Origin: Trichormus sp. NMC-1
GTDB lineage: Bacteria > Cyanobacteriota > Cyanobacteriia > Cyanobacteriales > Nostocaceae
Length of the DNA stretch: 64,000 bases
Direction: 5' to 3'
Assembly (NCBI RefSeq): GCF_001858025.1
Contig: NZ_LZQD01000002.1
Coordinates: 58,092 to 122,091 of the forward strand
In this document: one piece after another, positions 1 to 9,809 of the stretch
How positions within the stretch are numbered: position 1 is the first letter of the stretch
Layout: each line of letters begins with the position of its first letter
Translations under genes and position numbers: made by a program
Notes under the pieces: model-generated
The model's database searches: none
What the model saw: the letters and a program-made list of their open reading frames with translations, nothing else
Told to the model about the DNA's origin: nothing

Positions 1-1926
1 TAGTATTACCATTGAAGTTAGCTGTGGGAGTAAAGACGAGTTTAGCAATATCAGCAACTACGATTTCTTGATTAACTGTAACTGCTGTACCGTCTAACTT
101 TAAAGTCCCATTCGCAGGTAAACTGCTAATTTTAATCTTCGTCAGACTATCACTATCTATGTCAGTAAATGCAGATGTGAAGTTCTCAAGGGTGAAAGTG
201 ATATTGGTGTCTTCGGCTCCAGATTTACTGATGTTGGTAACAGTCGGTGCATCGTTAACTGGTGTGACTACTAGATTAACCGTTGCATTGGTTGTAGCGT
301 AGACAGTTCCATCAAAACCATTCCAACCAAAGCTAGTATTACCATTGAAGTTAGCTGTGGGAGTAAAGACGAGTTTAGCAATATCAGCAACTGCTATTTC
401 TTGATTAACTGTAACTGCTGTACCATCTAACTTTAAAGTTCCGTTTGCAGGTAAACTGCTAATTTTAATCTTCGTCAGACTATCACTATCTATGTCAGTA
501 AATGCAGATGTGAAGTTCTCAAGGGTGAAAGTGATATTGGTGTCTTCGGCTCCAGATTTACTGATGTTGGTAACAGTCGGTGCATCGTTAACTGGTGTGA
601 CTACTAGATTAACCGTTGCATTGGTTGTAGCGTAGACAGTTCCATCAAAACCATTCCAACCAAAGCTAGTATTACCATTGAAGTTAGCTGTGGGAGTAAA
701 GACGAGTTTAGCAATATCAGCAACTGCTATTTCTTGATTAACTGTAACTGCTGTACCATCTAACTTTAAAGTTCCGTTTGCAGGTAAACTGCTAATTTTA
801 ATCTTCGTCAGACTATCACTATCTATGTCAGTAAATGCAGATGTGAAGTTCTCAAGGGTGAAAGTGATATTGGTGTCTTCGGCTCCAGATTTACTGATGT
901 TGGTAACAGTCGGTGCATCGTTAACTGGTGTGACTACTAGATTAACCGTTGCATTGGTTGTAGCGTAGACAGTTCCATCAAAACCATTCCAACCAAAGCT
1001 AGTATTACCATTGAAGTTAGCTGTGGGAGTAAAGACGAGTTTAGCAATATCAGCAACTGCTATTTCTTGATTAACTGTAACTGCTGTACCATCTAACTTT
1101 AAAGTTCCGTTTGCAGGTAAACTGCTAATTTTAATCTTCGTCAGACTATCACTATCTATGTCAGTAAATGCAGATGTGAAGTTCTCAAGGGTGAAAGTGA
1201 TATTGGTGTCTTCGGCTCCAGATTTACTGATGTTGGTAACAGTCGGTGCATCGTTAACTGGTGTGACTACTAGATTAACCGTTGCATTGGTTGTAGCGTA
1301 GACAGTTCCATCAAAACCATTCCAACCAAAGCTAGTATTACCATTGAAGTTAGCTGTGGGAGTAAAGACGAGTTTAGCAATATCAGCAACTGCTATTTCT
1401 TGATTAACTGTAACTGCTGTACCATCTAACTTTAAAGTTCCGTTTGCAGGTAAACTGCTAATTTTAATCTTCGTCAGACTATCACTATCTATGTCAGTAA
1501 ATGCAGATGTGAAGTTCTCAAGGGTGAAAGTGATATTGGTGTCTTCGGCTCCAGATTTACTGATGTTGGTAACAGTCGGTGCATCGTTAACTGGTGTGAC
1601 TACTAGATTAACCGTTGCATTGGTTGTAGCGTAGACAGTTCCATCAAAACCATTCCAACCAAAGCTAGTATTACCATTGAAGTTAGCTGTGGGAGTAAAG
1701 ACGAGTTTAGCAATATCAGCAACTGCTATTTCTTGATTAACTGTAACTGCTGTACCATCTAACTTTAAAGTTCCGTTTGCAGGTAAACTGCTAATTTTAA
1801 TCTTCGTCAGACTATCACTATCTATGTCAGTGAATGCAGATATGAAGTTCTCAACCGGGAAAGTGATATTGGTATCTTCGGCTCCAGATTTACTGATGTT
1901 TGTGACAGTCGGTGCATTGTTTGTAG
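1..1926 (-). repeat. Tandem 333-bp coding repeats (111 residues per unit)
   Basis: The same phase mark (TAGTATTACC) recurs at 1, 334, 667, 1000, 1333 and 1666, exactly 333 bp apart. The central units look identical by eye. The unit at 1-333 has a handful of silent or near-silent changes, and the rightmost unit (first in the protein) diverges near 1830-1920. Each unit encodes a beta-sandwich with the motifs NDAPTVTNISKSGAEDTNIT and FGWNGFDGTVYATTNATV. The array continues off the left edge, so copy number is unknown. Confidence 0.95.
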
Positions 1927-4900
1927 GTGCAACAAAGTCGAAGTCCGCTGCTGTCAGAGTATTGGCTTGAACATTTCTTAAAATGCCCAACTCTCTTATA
2001 GAGCCATTGATAGTAGCTTTGACAATTGTATCAGCCCCTGTTTGTTGCAGTATCAAATCAGCAAATTCTTGAACTTCAGGGATGCCAGCAACTACAACCT
2101 TATCTGCACCTTTGGTGAAATCTAATACTTCCCCAGGGGCTTCGGGAACTGCTCCATTACCCAGGAAAAAGCGGTCTAACCCAGCACCGCCAGTCATTTG
2201 AGTACCTTTGCTACCAGCGAACAGTGAATCATCACCAGATTCACCAAATAACCTATCGCTCGCTAATGACCCAAAAAGAGTATCATCATTGTCACCACCA
2301 TAAAGGCTATTGTTACCTGTTGTGCTGGATGTCCGTAGTAAATCGCTGCCAATTCCACCTCTGAGGGTGTTATTGCTACCTTCTATCACAACAAGCTCAT
2401 CGTCTCCTGCACCACCATCAAGAGTGTTATTAGTGCCTTCAACCACAACAAGCTCATCATTTCCAGCCGCACCTTTGAGGGTGTTATTGATACCTTCAAC
2501 TACAAAAAGCTCATCATCTCCATCACCACCATCAAGGATGTTTCCACCCAAAATACCTTCAGCAAATAAGCGATCGTTTCCTCCCAGTCCTTGAATTTCC
2601 TCACCCTGTTGGGCATATAACTCATCGTTACCCGCAGTACCCAATGTGAGTTGAAGATTATCAGGTAATTCGAGAATTGCTAGTTTCTCAGGAGTTGTTG
2701 TGCCGGCAGCATTGAAATCGTTATCGTTAATCAAAGCCAAAGTGTTGGGTGCAACTAACGCCAAACCCTCTAATTTTTCAACTCCCGTGTAACCAAGTTG
2801 GGCTGCATTTGCAATCAAACTTTTGGAGACTGAAGTAATTCCTGCCGCAGTTAATTCCGCAGGTGATAGTTCTTCAATCGTCTTCCCAGCTGGCAAAGTA
2901 AAATTAGCAGGATTATTGATATTAGTCGCTGCGGCTAAATCTATTTTGTAGATGAGTTTATTAGAAGTGTTATCACTTCTGTCATCTCGTTCTACAACTG
3001 CAAATTTACCATTACCTAGAGAAACAGCATCACCAATCTTATCTGTTTTCGCAGTGCCACTACCTGTAATATCGTCGAGAAGATATAGATACTCACCTGT
3101 TACCTGTTTAGTAACTATGTTAAACTCCAGAATTCTGAGATTACGAGAACCTCTAGAGGTTGTATCACCAGCATTATCTGGATTATCGATCGCACTCTGA
3201 ATAAAAGCATAAAGCTTGTTGCCTTCCAGTGCTACAGCTTCAAACCCTCGGTTATTCCGGCGTTGGGCGTAAACTGCTGGTAATACCTCAGTCCCAAAAG
3301 TTCCTGCGGGTTGGTCTGGTTCCGTTGCTGTGGCTGTTCCTTGGGGAATAAAACGCTCAAGTAACTTCCCATTGACATCAAAATGGTAAATCGCAGGACG
3401 GTATTCATCAACCATCCAATAGTCGCCGTTTTCAGCAATAACAATTCCCTCTAAGTCTGCACCAAAAGGATCATTAGGTAGGACTTGACCATTCAAATCT
3501 ACACCAATTTCATCGGTGTAAGCTGTACCACCTGCACCAGCTTGGAGGTTAGGAAGTCCAGTTAATGGGGTTGTACCATCTGCACGAAATAACCCAGTTC
3601 TCTTGGTAATGCTGATTTCACCAGTAGTTTGATTAAGTTCAAAACTGACTATTTCTGGTTGGAAATCGGGTAATAGAAATGGTCTATTTTGACCTGTGGG
3701 TTCTCCATTGGGTCCCCGGTCTGTGTGGGTAACAAATTTCCAGTTACCATTAGCTGCTACTCCTTGGAAATACAACCCAGAGAAGCCACCTAAAAAGATA
3801 TCTTGACCTGCGGAAGTTGTTCCTAATTTGGGTAGGTTGTCAAATTCGTAATTAGTTAATCTGGGTTGAAGTACGGGGTTGCGGGGGTCGTAACTGGTGG
3901 TGTCAATTTTGAGGATATCAGGAAGGGTATTTGCAATATTTTCCCAAGGAACAAATTTAAAGTTGCTGTTGACGTTTTCTATTTCCCCATCATCTTCAAC
4001 TAGTTTAACTGGGTCGTTGTTGCCATCTTGGGTAACAAATAGACCATAGGGGAAGTTTGCACCAAGAGGGACGTTGATAACATCTGCACCGTCTGATTCT
4101 TGGACGCTATCAATTGCACCGTTGTTACCGATACCAAAACGCCCTAAAAATTCGTTGTTTCCTTCACGTGTATATGCTGCAAAGGTGTTATCTCCTTGAC
4201 TGGATGCGATTAAGTAACCTGTACCGTTTGCACCGTAGTAGATAGTTAGTCCTTCTACGTCCTCTACTAAATTGCTACCACCCAAACTTTTGACTACATC
4301 AATCAGTTTACCTGTGTTGCTACCGTTGGGTTCTGCATCAAATTTCCAAATACCGACATTTTCTTGACCGATATAGAGAAAGCCTGTTTCTTGGTCTACA
4401 ACCATTCCCTCAGTTTGGGGGTCTATGCCATTAATTGTGGGTACAGTAAATTCTCGGACTATTTCTGCACCAATTTTACCGTTGCCAATGTCAATTAATT
4501 TTAACTGGGCTATATCTCCAGTTTCTCTGCGTCCTGTGAAGACATAGTAATCATTGGTAAAAGGACTGCGATATATTGTGAGTCCGTAGGAACTGCGAGA
4601 AGATGGTTCGTAGGGAGGGTCAAAGGGTGCAGCTTGGAAAATTGTCCCGATATTGCTGTCGGTGATATCTTCTAAATAGTTGCCGTTGCTAGAGTTGGGG
4701 TTGATTTTGAAGATTACTAGTTTATCATTTCCGCGATCGCTCGCTACGGCAATATCAATAGACTCTCCACCCAGTTTAAACCCATATTGCAAGTCAATGT
4801 TGTTATAACGAATCTCCCCAGGATTCACTGTTTGCAATAAATTCCCAGATAAGTTATAAACCCGCACTCCGGCATTTTTGACCGCAGTTAATACTAAGCT

Positions 4901-6559
4901 ATTGGCAGAATTTTCCGCATTGACGTAGATAGCTGGGTCGTCCGCATCTGCATTTTGATCTACTTCAGCCTGTCCTGGGTCTTCATCATCAAATAAGTCG
5001 GGGCTGGTTTCAACTGTAGGTGCAGCACTGAGAAGTATTTCATAAAAGCTCACAGTATTACTAACTTCATTAGCAACTGCCAACATTGGTTTAGTATTAG
5101 GACTATCTTCCGCAGAAATGAATTTTAAACCTTCAGGACTAATATCACCTTCAGTTCTAATATACTGGACAAATTCAGGTGCAGTTGGGTCACTCAGGTT
5201 ATAAACCATTACCCCACCACCAGCACGTTCTAAACCCACAAATCCATAAGGTACATCATCAATCACACCAACAACTACACTTTCTGGTTCAGGGCCTTTA
5301 TTATCTGAACGAGTGTCAACATCATCAGCAGAACCGTTGTTTGCATTGAAAAATGCAGGTGTTTGTTGTGACAAAATTCGTTCAATCTGGTCGCCACTAT
5401 CGTATACTAATTGACCTTGAGAATTCCAAATGGAGAAAGAACGAGCGCCGTAAGCATAAAGTTGATCAAAATCTCCGTCTCCGTCAATATCTCCTAGTGT
5501 ATTAGTAATGAGCAACCGACCCAGATTTTCATCTTTTTGCAGTTCAGCAGCATTAGGAAAAGCAGTTGGATCAAGTATGACATCTTTAACTCTTACTTCT
5601 TCATTGAAAATATCACCCTCTCCATCATTAGGAGCAGGTAAAATATCATCACCAGTGGGACGAATGCGAGCATCTCCTTCATTTGCAGTGATGTAAAAGG
5701 TTTCATCTCCAACTTGAAAAGAGCTAATTGCATCCGGTAGATACATCCCCAAAACAGGCCTATTTTCAATCTTGATGCCATCGTCTCTATCACTAGCATC
5801 TAGACCATTCCCAGGTAAACTATGGTCTTTGAAACCTAGAGGTACAACGTCGGTAATAGTGCCGCTGGCAATATCAAGAATAGCAACAGCATTATTTTCC
5901 TGGAGAGTAATAAAAGCAGTTTGATTATCTGGAGAAACTGCAATATATTCTGGTTCAAAATCTTCAGATGCTGAAGCATTAAGTCCAAAAATTCTAACTC
6001 CCTCTGCTTTTAAAGTTGCTTCCTGTCCATTAAATGCAGTGAAATCAGCAGTTGTAACTTTACTATTATCTAAACTAGCAATATCTCCAGAAACATCAAT
6101 AATGCTAACTGAACCTTCTGGATCAACAGTATAATCTTCGTTTGGTTCTCCTTCGTTAGCAACAAGTAATTTGCTACCATCGGGAGTGAAAGTGATCATA
6201 TCGGGTAAAGACCCTACTATCACTTCGGAAAGTTTAGTGAGAGTAACCGCATCATAAAAAGCAACTTTACCAAAATCGGTACTATTGTTAGCAGAAATTG
6301 CCACAGCAAAAATGCTATTTTCTGTTCCTATACCTTTTCTGACGGCGACACTTTGAATTCCTCCACCTAAGCTAGAAAGATCAATATTGGTAATCTTAGT
6401 CGGATTGTTTGGGTTAGAAGCATCAATTACTTGAATTATTGCTTTACCTTCAAGTTCTCCAGTTACAAAAAGTCGTTTTGATTTGGGATCAAAATCAGAA
6501 ATTTCTGCACCGTTTAAACTGACATTACCGATCTGGGTAAGTTGAATTGAATTTGCCAT
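1..6559 (-). CDS. Giant secreted phytase/esterase-like RTX protein with tandem repeats (3' end outside window)
   Basis: One frame stays open from the ATG at 6559 to the left edge, about 2,186 codons, and the C-terminus is missing. Domains read from the translation: a choice-of-anchor I type beta-propeller (about residues 1-500); a beta-propeller 3-phytase domain (about 515-870, with the acidic DDEDPG and DADDPAIYV segments); an esterase-like-activity-of-phytase domain (about 875-1300); RTX calcium-binding repeats (GGxGxD type, about 1310-1475); then cadherin/Ig-like 111-residue repeats from about 1544. Such proteins release phosphate from organic phosphorus outside the cell, and RTX repeats point to type I secretion. 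Same strand as two other phosphatase genes and an alkaline phosphatase relic; a possible Pho box lies at 6675-6704. Substrate is inferred from the family only. Confidence 0.85.
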   Translation of the reverse strand, partial: MANSIQLTQIGNVSLNGAEISDFDPKSKRLFVTGELEGKAIIQVIDASNPNNPTKITNIDLSSLGGGIQSVAVRKGIGTENSIFAVAISANNSTDFGKVAFYDAVTLTKLSEVIVGSLPDMITFTPDGSKLLVANEGEPNEDYTVDPEGSVSIIDVSGDIASLDNSKVTTADFTAFNGQEATLKAEGVRIFGLNASASEDFEPEYIAVSPDNQTAFITLQENNAVAILDIASGTITDVVPLGFKDHSLPGNGLDASDRDDGIKIENRPVLGMYLPDAISSFQVGDETFYITANEGDARIRPTGDDILPAPNDGEGDIFNEEVRVKDVILDPTAFPNAAELQKDENLGRLLITNTLGDIDGDGDFDQLYAYGARSFSIWNSQGQLVYDSGDQIERILSQQTPAFFNANNGSADDVDTRSDNKGPEPESVVVGVIDDVPYGFVGLERAGGGVMVYNLSDPTAPEFVQYIRTEGDISPEGLKFISAEDSPNTKPMLAVANEVSNTVSFYEILLSAAPTVETSPDLFDDEDPGQAEVDQNADADDPAIYVNAENSANSLVLTAVKNAGVRVYNLSGNLLQTVNPGEIRYNNIDLQYGFKLGGESIDIAVASDRGNDKLVIFKINPNSSNGNYLEDITDSNIGTIFQAAPFDPPYEPSSRSSYGLTIYRSPFTNDYYVFTGRRETGDIAQLKLIDIGNGKIGAEIVREFTVPTINGIDPQTEGMVVDQETGFLYIGQENVGIWKFDAEPNGSNTGKLIDVVKSLGGSNLVEDVEGLTIYYGANGTGYLIASSQGDNTFAAYTREGNNEFLGRFGIGNNGAIDSVQESDGADVINVPLGANFPYGLFVTQDGNNDPVKLVEDDGEIENVNSNFKFVPWENIANTLPDILKIDTTSYDPRNPVLQPRLTNYEFDNLPKLGTTSAGQDIFLGGFSGLYFQGVAANGNWKFVTHTDRGPNGEPTGQNRPFLLPDFQPEIVSFELNQTTGEISITKRTGLFRADGTTPLTGLPNLQAGAGGTAYTDEIGVDLNGQVLPNDPFGADLEGIVIAENGDYWMVDEYRPAIYHFDVNGKLLERFIPQGTATATEPDQPAGTFGTEVLPAVYAQRRNNRGFEAVALEGNKLYAFIQSAIDNPDNAGDTTSRGSRNLRILEFNIVTKQVTGEYLYLLDDITGSGTAKTDKIGDAVSLGNGKFAVVERDDRSDNTSNKLIYKIDLAAATNINNPANFTLPAGKTIEELSPAELTAAGITSVSKSLIANAAQLGYTGVEKLEGLALVAPNTLALINDNDFNAAGTTTPEKLAILELPDNLQLTLGTAGNDELYAQQGEEIQGLGGNDRLFAEGILGGNILDGGDGDDELFVVEGINNTLKGAAGNDELVVVEGTNNTLDGGAGDDELVVIEGSNNTLRGGIGSDLLRTSSTTGNNSLYGGDNDDTLFGSLASDRLFGESGDDSLFAGSKGTQMTGGAGLDRFFLGNGAVPEAPGEVLDFTKGADKVVVAGIPEVQEFADLILQQTGADTIVKATINGSIRELGILRNVQANTLTAADFDFVAPTNNAPTVTNISKSGAEDTNITFPVENFISAFTDIDSDSLTKIKISSLPANGTLKLDGTAVTVNQEIAVADIAKLVFTPTANFNGNTSFGWNGFDGTVYATTNATVNLVVTPVNDAPTVTNISKSGAEDTNITFTLENFTSAFTDIDSDSLTKIKISSLPANGTLKLDGTAVTVNQEIAVADIAKLVFTPTANFNGNTSFGWNGFDGTVYATTNATVNLVVTPVNDAPTVTNISKSGAEDTNITFTLENFTSAFTDIDSDSLTKIKISSLPANGTLKLDGTAVTVNQEIAVADIAKLVFTPTANFNGNTSFGWNGFDGTVYATTNATVNLVVTPVNDAPTVTNISKSGAEDTNITFTLENFTSAFTDIDSDSLTKIKISSLPANGTLKLDGTAVTVNQEIAVADIAKLVFTPTANFNGNTSFGWNGFDGTVYATTNATVNLVVTPVNDAPTVTNISKSGAEDTNITFTLENFTSAFTDIDSDSLTKIKISSLPANGTLKLDGTAVTVNQEIAVADIAKLVFTPTANFNGNTSFGWNGFDGTVYATTNATVNLVVTPVNDAPTVTNISKSGAEDTNITFTLENFTSAFTDIDSDSLTKIKISSLPANGTLKLDGTAVTVNQEIVVADIAKLVFTPTANFNGNT

Positions 6560-6674
6560 TTTTATATTTGCAATTAGAGTTTGATGGTTAATTTGTAGTT
6601 AGGAATTTTAGTACTGTGAAACTTTTGAAAAAAAGGGGTTAAATCCTGACTACAAACAAAACGCTATCCTAGTT

Positions 6675-6704
6675 AAGTTAAGAAATAAATAATAGAAGAT
6701 TAAG
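6675..6704 (-). promoter_or_regulatory. Possible Pho box upstream of the giant phytase-like gene
   Basis: On the minus strand CTTAATCT and CTTAACTT lie exactly 22 bp apart (two 11-bp steps), with a poor third unit between them. The cyanobacterial Pho box is an array of CTTAACCT-like octamers every 11 bp. It lies 116 bp before the ATG at 6559. In AT-rich DNA a chance match is possible. Confidence 0.38.
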
Positions 6705-6784
6705 AAATGAGTTATTAAGAAAATTTGATACCAAATTTCAAAATGCTACATTTTAGAATTTAATAGAAATCCAATCATTAAAAG

Positions 6785-6822
6785 AAAATGGGAGAGAAAG
6801 ACTTTATTCTCTCTCCCATTTT
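6785..6822 (-). terminator. Rho-independent terminator after the 5'-nucleotidase gene
   Basis: A perfect 13-bp stem (AAAATGGGAGAGA with TCTCTCCCATTTT) with a 12-nt loop sits 13 bp past the stop codon of the minus-strand gene ending at 6835. On that strand the stem itself ends in a T-run and is followed by CTTTT. Confidence 0.8.
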
Positions 6823-6834
6823 CACTAAACTAAT

Positions 6835-9543
6835 TTACTGAGCAAAAACGAAATTAGCAGCAGTCAAGGTGGTGGTATTAATTCCAGTGAGAACTGCAAT
6901 GGTTGTACTACCCACAGCAATGCTGTTACCACTTAAGGTCAAGTCAGTGAAGTCAAAACCTGCACCTTGACCACCAATACCTAACACATCAGTACCGATT
7001 TCAAAGTCAAGAACAGTGTTAGCAGCACTGGGTAAATCGCCGGTCAGAATCCAGAATTGGTCAACACCAGCACCACCGGAAAGAAAGTTACCGCCACCAT
7101 CTTGGACATAGAAGATATCATTACCGTCACCACCTAAAGCGCGACCATCTGCACCTAAGTAGAAGATATCATTACCTGTCCCACCGGAAAGACGGTAGCC
7201 TGTGGCTTCTGTAGCGTCGATTTCATCATTGCCACTACCACCAAAAGAGCGATCGCCATCAGCTACATACATAATATCAGCACCACTGCCTGTAAAGATG
7301 CGATTGTTACCAGCTTGGCTACCACCGAAGGGTACATCAACTTCATCATTTCCAGCACCTGTGAACACGATGTCATTGACTCCATCAAAGTCAGTTCCAG
7401 CTATCAATATATCTGCACCGGGAGTTCCTGAAATGAGTTCTCCAGGAACGCCTAAAACTGTATCTTCCCGGAAATTGAGGTTTTGGATTCTGGTATCTTC
7501 TTCTGGGGGTGTTTCCACGATATTGAAAGCTTTATTCCCACCTATAGGGAAGTTTACAGCTAAAAATTCAGCTAGTGTATCCTGTTCCGAACCATCCGCA
7601 GCAAAGGTAGCAACACCAGTTCTAGTAGCATTACTAGGTTGGGTTAAATCAACGCGATTTTCACCAAATTCAGGAAATGGGTAGTTATCACCACCACCTG
7701 CTAGGAAATCAAGGGTAATTAGGCGAATTTGCCGATTTGCATCTCCTACCAATTGCCCATTTTCCACAATTACATCTAAGACTTGACCATTGTCAGGATC
7801 GATAATAGCCAAACTACGAATGCGATCGCCTTCTGTTTGTACACCAGTCACCGCCCCATTTGCATCTCGTTCCAAGACAATAGCCTGTTGATTGGGGTCA
7901 AAACTAAACTGAATCCCAGCTACCTGGGGAAATTGTCCAGGAGTCGCACCATCAGCAGTTGCTGCTACACCATATTCTAAAATTTGCTCTAATTCTGCTG
8001 CGGTGACAGTCAACAAAGATAAGCCATTATTGAATCGCAAACTATCCAGAATATCTAGCTGGGAAATCTCCCCCGTTTGCTTACCAGAAAAGGGGTTTTC
8101 TTGGGTAGGAAGAAGTGTTCCATTTGCATCTACTTCACCAATAGCTGCCCGAATACCACCGCCATTTTTGATGGATACTTGCACAGTAGCATCAATAGTT
8201 TTAGCAAAGAACAAATTAGCATCCGCAGACAAATTACCCAAAGTTGTTTCTTGAGTTCTTACCTGTTCTCGACGACCTTCAATAAATACCTCACTCCGAC
8301 CAAAAACATTACTATCTTGTGCTGCAACCAATCCTTCAACAGCGTCGGTTAGCTGTTTAACCAGATTACCTTTTGTCCCTTCAGCAAAAGCAGCTTCTGT
8401 ACTACCCCATAAAGCAATTACTTGATCCTCTGTAGTCGCAACTGGACCATTAATTACTAAATCTAAATCACTGACTTCATCCAGAGGACTACCATTAGCA
8501 TCTACTAAAATGCCATTAGCATCAAAATCTACTACCAATCTTCCTACATAAGAATATTCGCCATCAGTGCTAACAATGACTGCGGGATCTCCATCTGCAT
8601 TAGTGGTGACGATGGGATAGGTATTTGCCGGTGTATCTCCAGAACGCAAATTATCATCACCATTAGCCAGGATAGTATCAGAACCACCAGCTATAACTAC
8701 ATCTACACCTCTTAACTTGGTAATTAGTTGTTGTTCTAGGGCAATTTGTTGCAGATGTGAAACTACAATAATTTTATTAATGCCTTGGGTTTGCAATTGA
8801 TTGATCACAGGCTGCAAAATAGCAGCTAAGGCATCCATATCATTTGCTTTTGTTCCCTGTACCGTTGTCCCGGTGGGAGAAGAAATACTTTCTAATAATT
8901 GGGTGGTAGCACCAACTACACCTATTTGTTCACCTCCTCTTTCAATAATTGTCGCCGGGGCAATTTTTGGGGTGGTTGTTCCCGCTAAGGATGCTGTGGG
9001 ATTTGTTTGAAAGGCTGTATTAGGGAGAATATTAGTAGTAAATAAACCAGATAAATTGCTATCTGCGGCAAAATTTAAGTTAGCGGATAGGTAAGGAAAT
9101 TGAGATCCTACCCATCTATCATCAGCTAAACCTGCACCCCGATATTCTGCTGCTATAATGGTTCTTAAAACTTCCGAACCCAAATCAAATTCATGATTAC
9201 CAAGGGCAGAAGCATCAAAGCCAATGATATTCATAATTGAGATATCAACTCGACCACTACCTTCTCTTAAACCACCATAGCTATCATTGATGGTTTCATT
9301 GGGTAAACCGAAAATTTGATTGTAGATATCGTTAAATAAGCCACTGTTACGGAAAGTTATATCTCCTGCGGCACTAAAAAATGGACCGGCTAGGTAGTTA
9401 TCTCCCGCAGACAGGGTAATGGAGTTATCAACTAAGTCTTCTAAGCTATCAACAATTGCCGCAAAGTTAGGTGCATCAGAAATTGCATCTACACCACCTT
9501 CTAGGTCAGAAGCATGGAGAATTTGCAGTCTAAAATCTGTCAT
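6835..9543 (-). CDS. Secreted bifunctional metallophosphatase / 5'-nucleotidase with RTX tail
   Basis: 902 residues. The N-terminal calcineurin-like metallophosphatase domain (about 1-330) shows HASDLEGG near residue 10, GDNY near 47 and GNHEFD near 115. The usual GHxH metal motif appears instead as GGSD. The 5'-nucleotidase C-terminal domain (about 390-600) contains NGGGIR. RTX repeats (about 700-830) and the shared terminal cassette ending in LTAANFVFAQ follow. Predicted role: dephosphorylation of extracellular nucleotides to release phosphate and nucleoside. No classical signal peptide is seen, consistent with type I export. It lies between two other exported phosphodiester/phosphate-ester enzymes on the same strand and has its own terminator. 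Exact substrate is not shown by the sequence. Confidence 0.9.
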   Translation of the reverse strand: MTDFRLQILHASDLEGGVDAISDAPNFAAIVDSLEDLVDNSITLSAGDNYLAGPFFSAAGDITFRNSGLFNDIYNQIFGLPNETINDSYGGLREGSGRVDISIMNIIGFDASALGNHEFDLGSEVLRTIIAAEYRGAGLADDRWVGSQFPYLSANLNFAADSNLSGLFTTNILPNTAFQTNPTASLAGTTTPKIAPATIIERGGEQIGVVGATTQLLESISSPTGTTVQGTKANDMDALAAILQPVINQLQTQGINKIIVVSHLQQIALEQQLITKLRGVDVVIAGGSDTILANGDDNLRSGDTPANTYPIVTTNADGDPAVIVSTDGEYSYVGRLVVDFDANGILVDANGSPLDEVSDLDLVINGPVATTEDQVIALWGSTEAAFAEGTKGNLVKQLTDAVEGLVAAQDSNVFGRSEVFIEGRREQVRTQETTLGNLSADANLFFAKTIDATVQVSIKNGGGIRAAIGEVDANGTLLPTQENPFSGKQTGEISQLDILDSLRFNNGLSLLTVTAAELEQILEYGVAATADGATPGQFPQVAGIQFSFDPNQQAIVLERDANGAVTGVQTEGDRIRSLAIIDPDNGQVLDVIVENGQLVGDANRQIRLITLDFLAGGGDNYPFPEFGENRVDLTQPSNATRTGVATFAADGSEQDTLAEFLAVNFPIGGNKAFNIVETPPEEDTRIQNLNFREDTVLGVPGELISGTPGADILIAGTDFDGVNDIVFTGAGNDEVDVPFGGSQAGNNRIFTGSGADIMYVADGDRSFGGSGNDEIDATEATGYRLSGGTGNDIFYLGADGRALGGDGNDIFYVQDGGGNFLSGGAGVDQFWILTGDLPSAANTVLDFEIGTDVLGIGGQGAGFDFTDLTLSGNSIAVGSTTIAVLTGINTTTLTAANFVFAQ

Positions 9544-9573
9544 GGGATAACCTCAAATCCTTTTAGAACTAGA

Positions 9574-9603
9574 ATTGAATAAATAAGTTAAGATAGAATG
9601 AAG
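9574..9603 (-). promoter_or_regulatory. Weak Pho-box-like site upstream of the 5'-nucleotidase gene
   Basis: Minus-strand CTTAACTT (9585-9592) is preceded 11 bp upstream by CTTCATTC, a partial match, with a poor third unit downstream. It lies 31-60 bp before the ATG at 9543. Only one octamer is good, so this is tentative. Confidence 0.28.
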
Positions 9604-9646
9604 AAAATATAAATCAATAGTTAAATTTATTAAAGTCTCTATTATT

Positions 9647-9674
9647 TTTGACTTTTGACTTTTGACTTTTGACT
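9647..9674. repeat. 7-bp short tandem repeat (TTTGACT)4
   Basis: Four head-to-tail copies of TTTGACT precede a TTCCGCCCTGCGGTA segment. A shorter version of the same combination is at 14233-14262. Such heptamer tracts are common between genes in Nostocales. Confidence 0.85.
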
Positions 9675-9740
9675 TCCGCCCTGCGGTAATAGTCCCCTTA
9701 TCGCTATCTCCGGTGATTAAGTGCGTATAACCTGAAACTC

Positions 9741-9772
9741 TTGTAGGGACAATTCATGAATTGTCCCTACAA
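9741..9772. terminator. Perfect 32-bp palindrome between the GDPD and 5'-nucleotidase genes
   Basis: TTGTAGGGACAATTCA is followed at once by its exact reverse complement. It lies 38 bp past the stop codon of the minus-strand gene ending at 9810 and could fold as a hairpin 3' end. No clear T-run follows, so the terminator role is uncertain. A second palindrome with the same AATTCATGAATT core is at 47363-47390. Confidence 0.55.
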
Positions 9773-9809
9773 TAATTTTCACCAGATGTCTATTTAATAC
9801 CTGCTGGTT

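Noticed and set aside
1-1926. Repeated insertion sequences or a CRISPR array
   Set aside because: The 333-bp units are in frame and encode one repeated beta-sandwich domain of the giant protein.
2310-2594. Plus-strand open frame of 94 codons
   Set aside because: Antisense to the RTX-coding part of the giant phytase-like gene; Ser/Pro-rich low-complexity product is a mirror of Gly/Asp repeats.
5508-5696. Short plus- and minus-strand frames inside the phytase domain
   Set aside because: They overlap the strong minus-strand coding frame and show no family resemblance.
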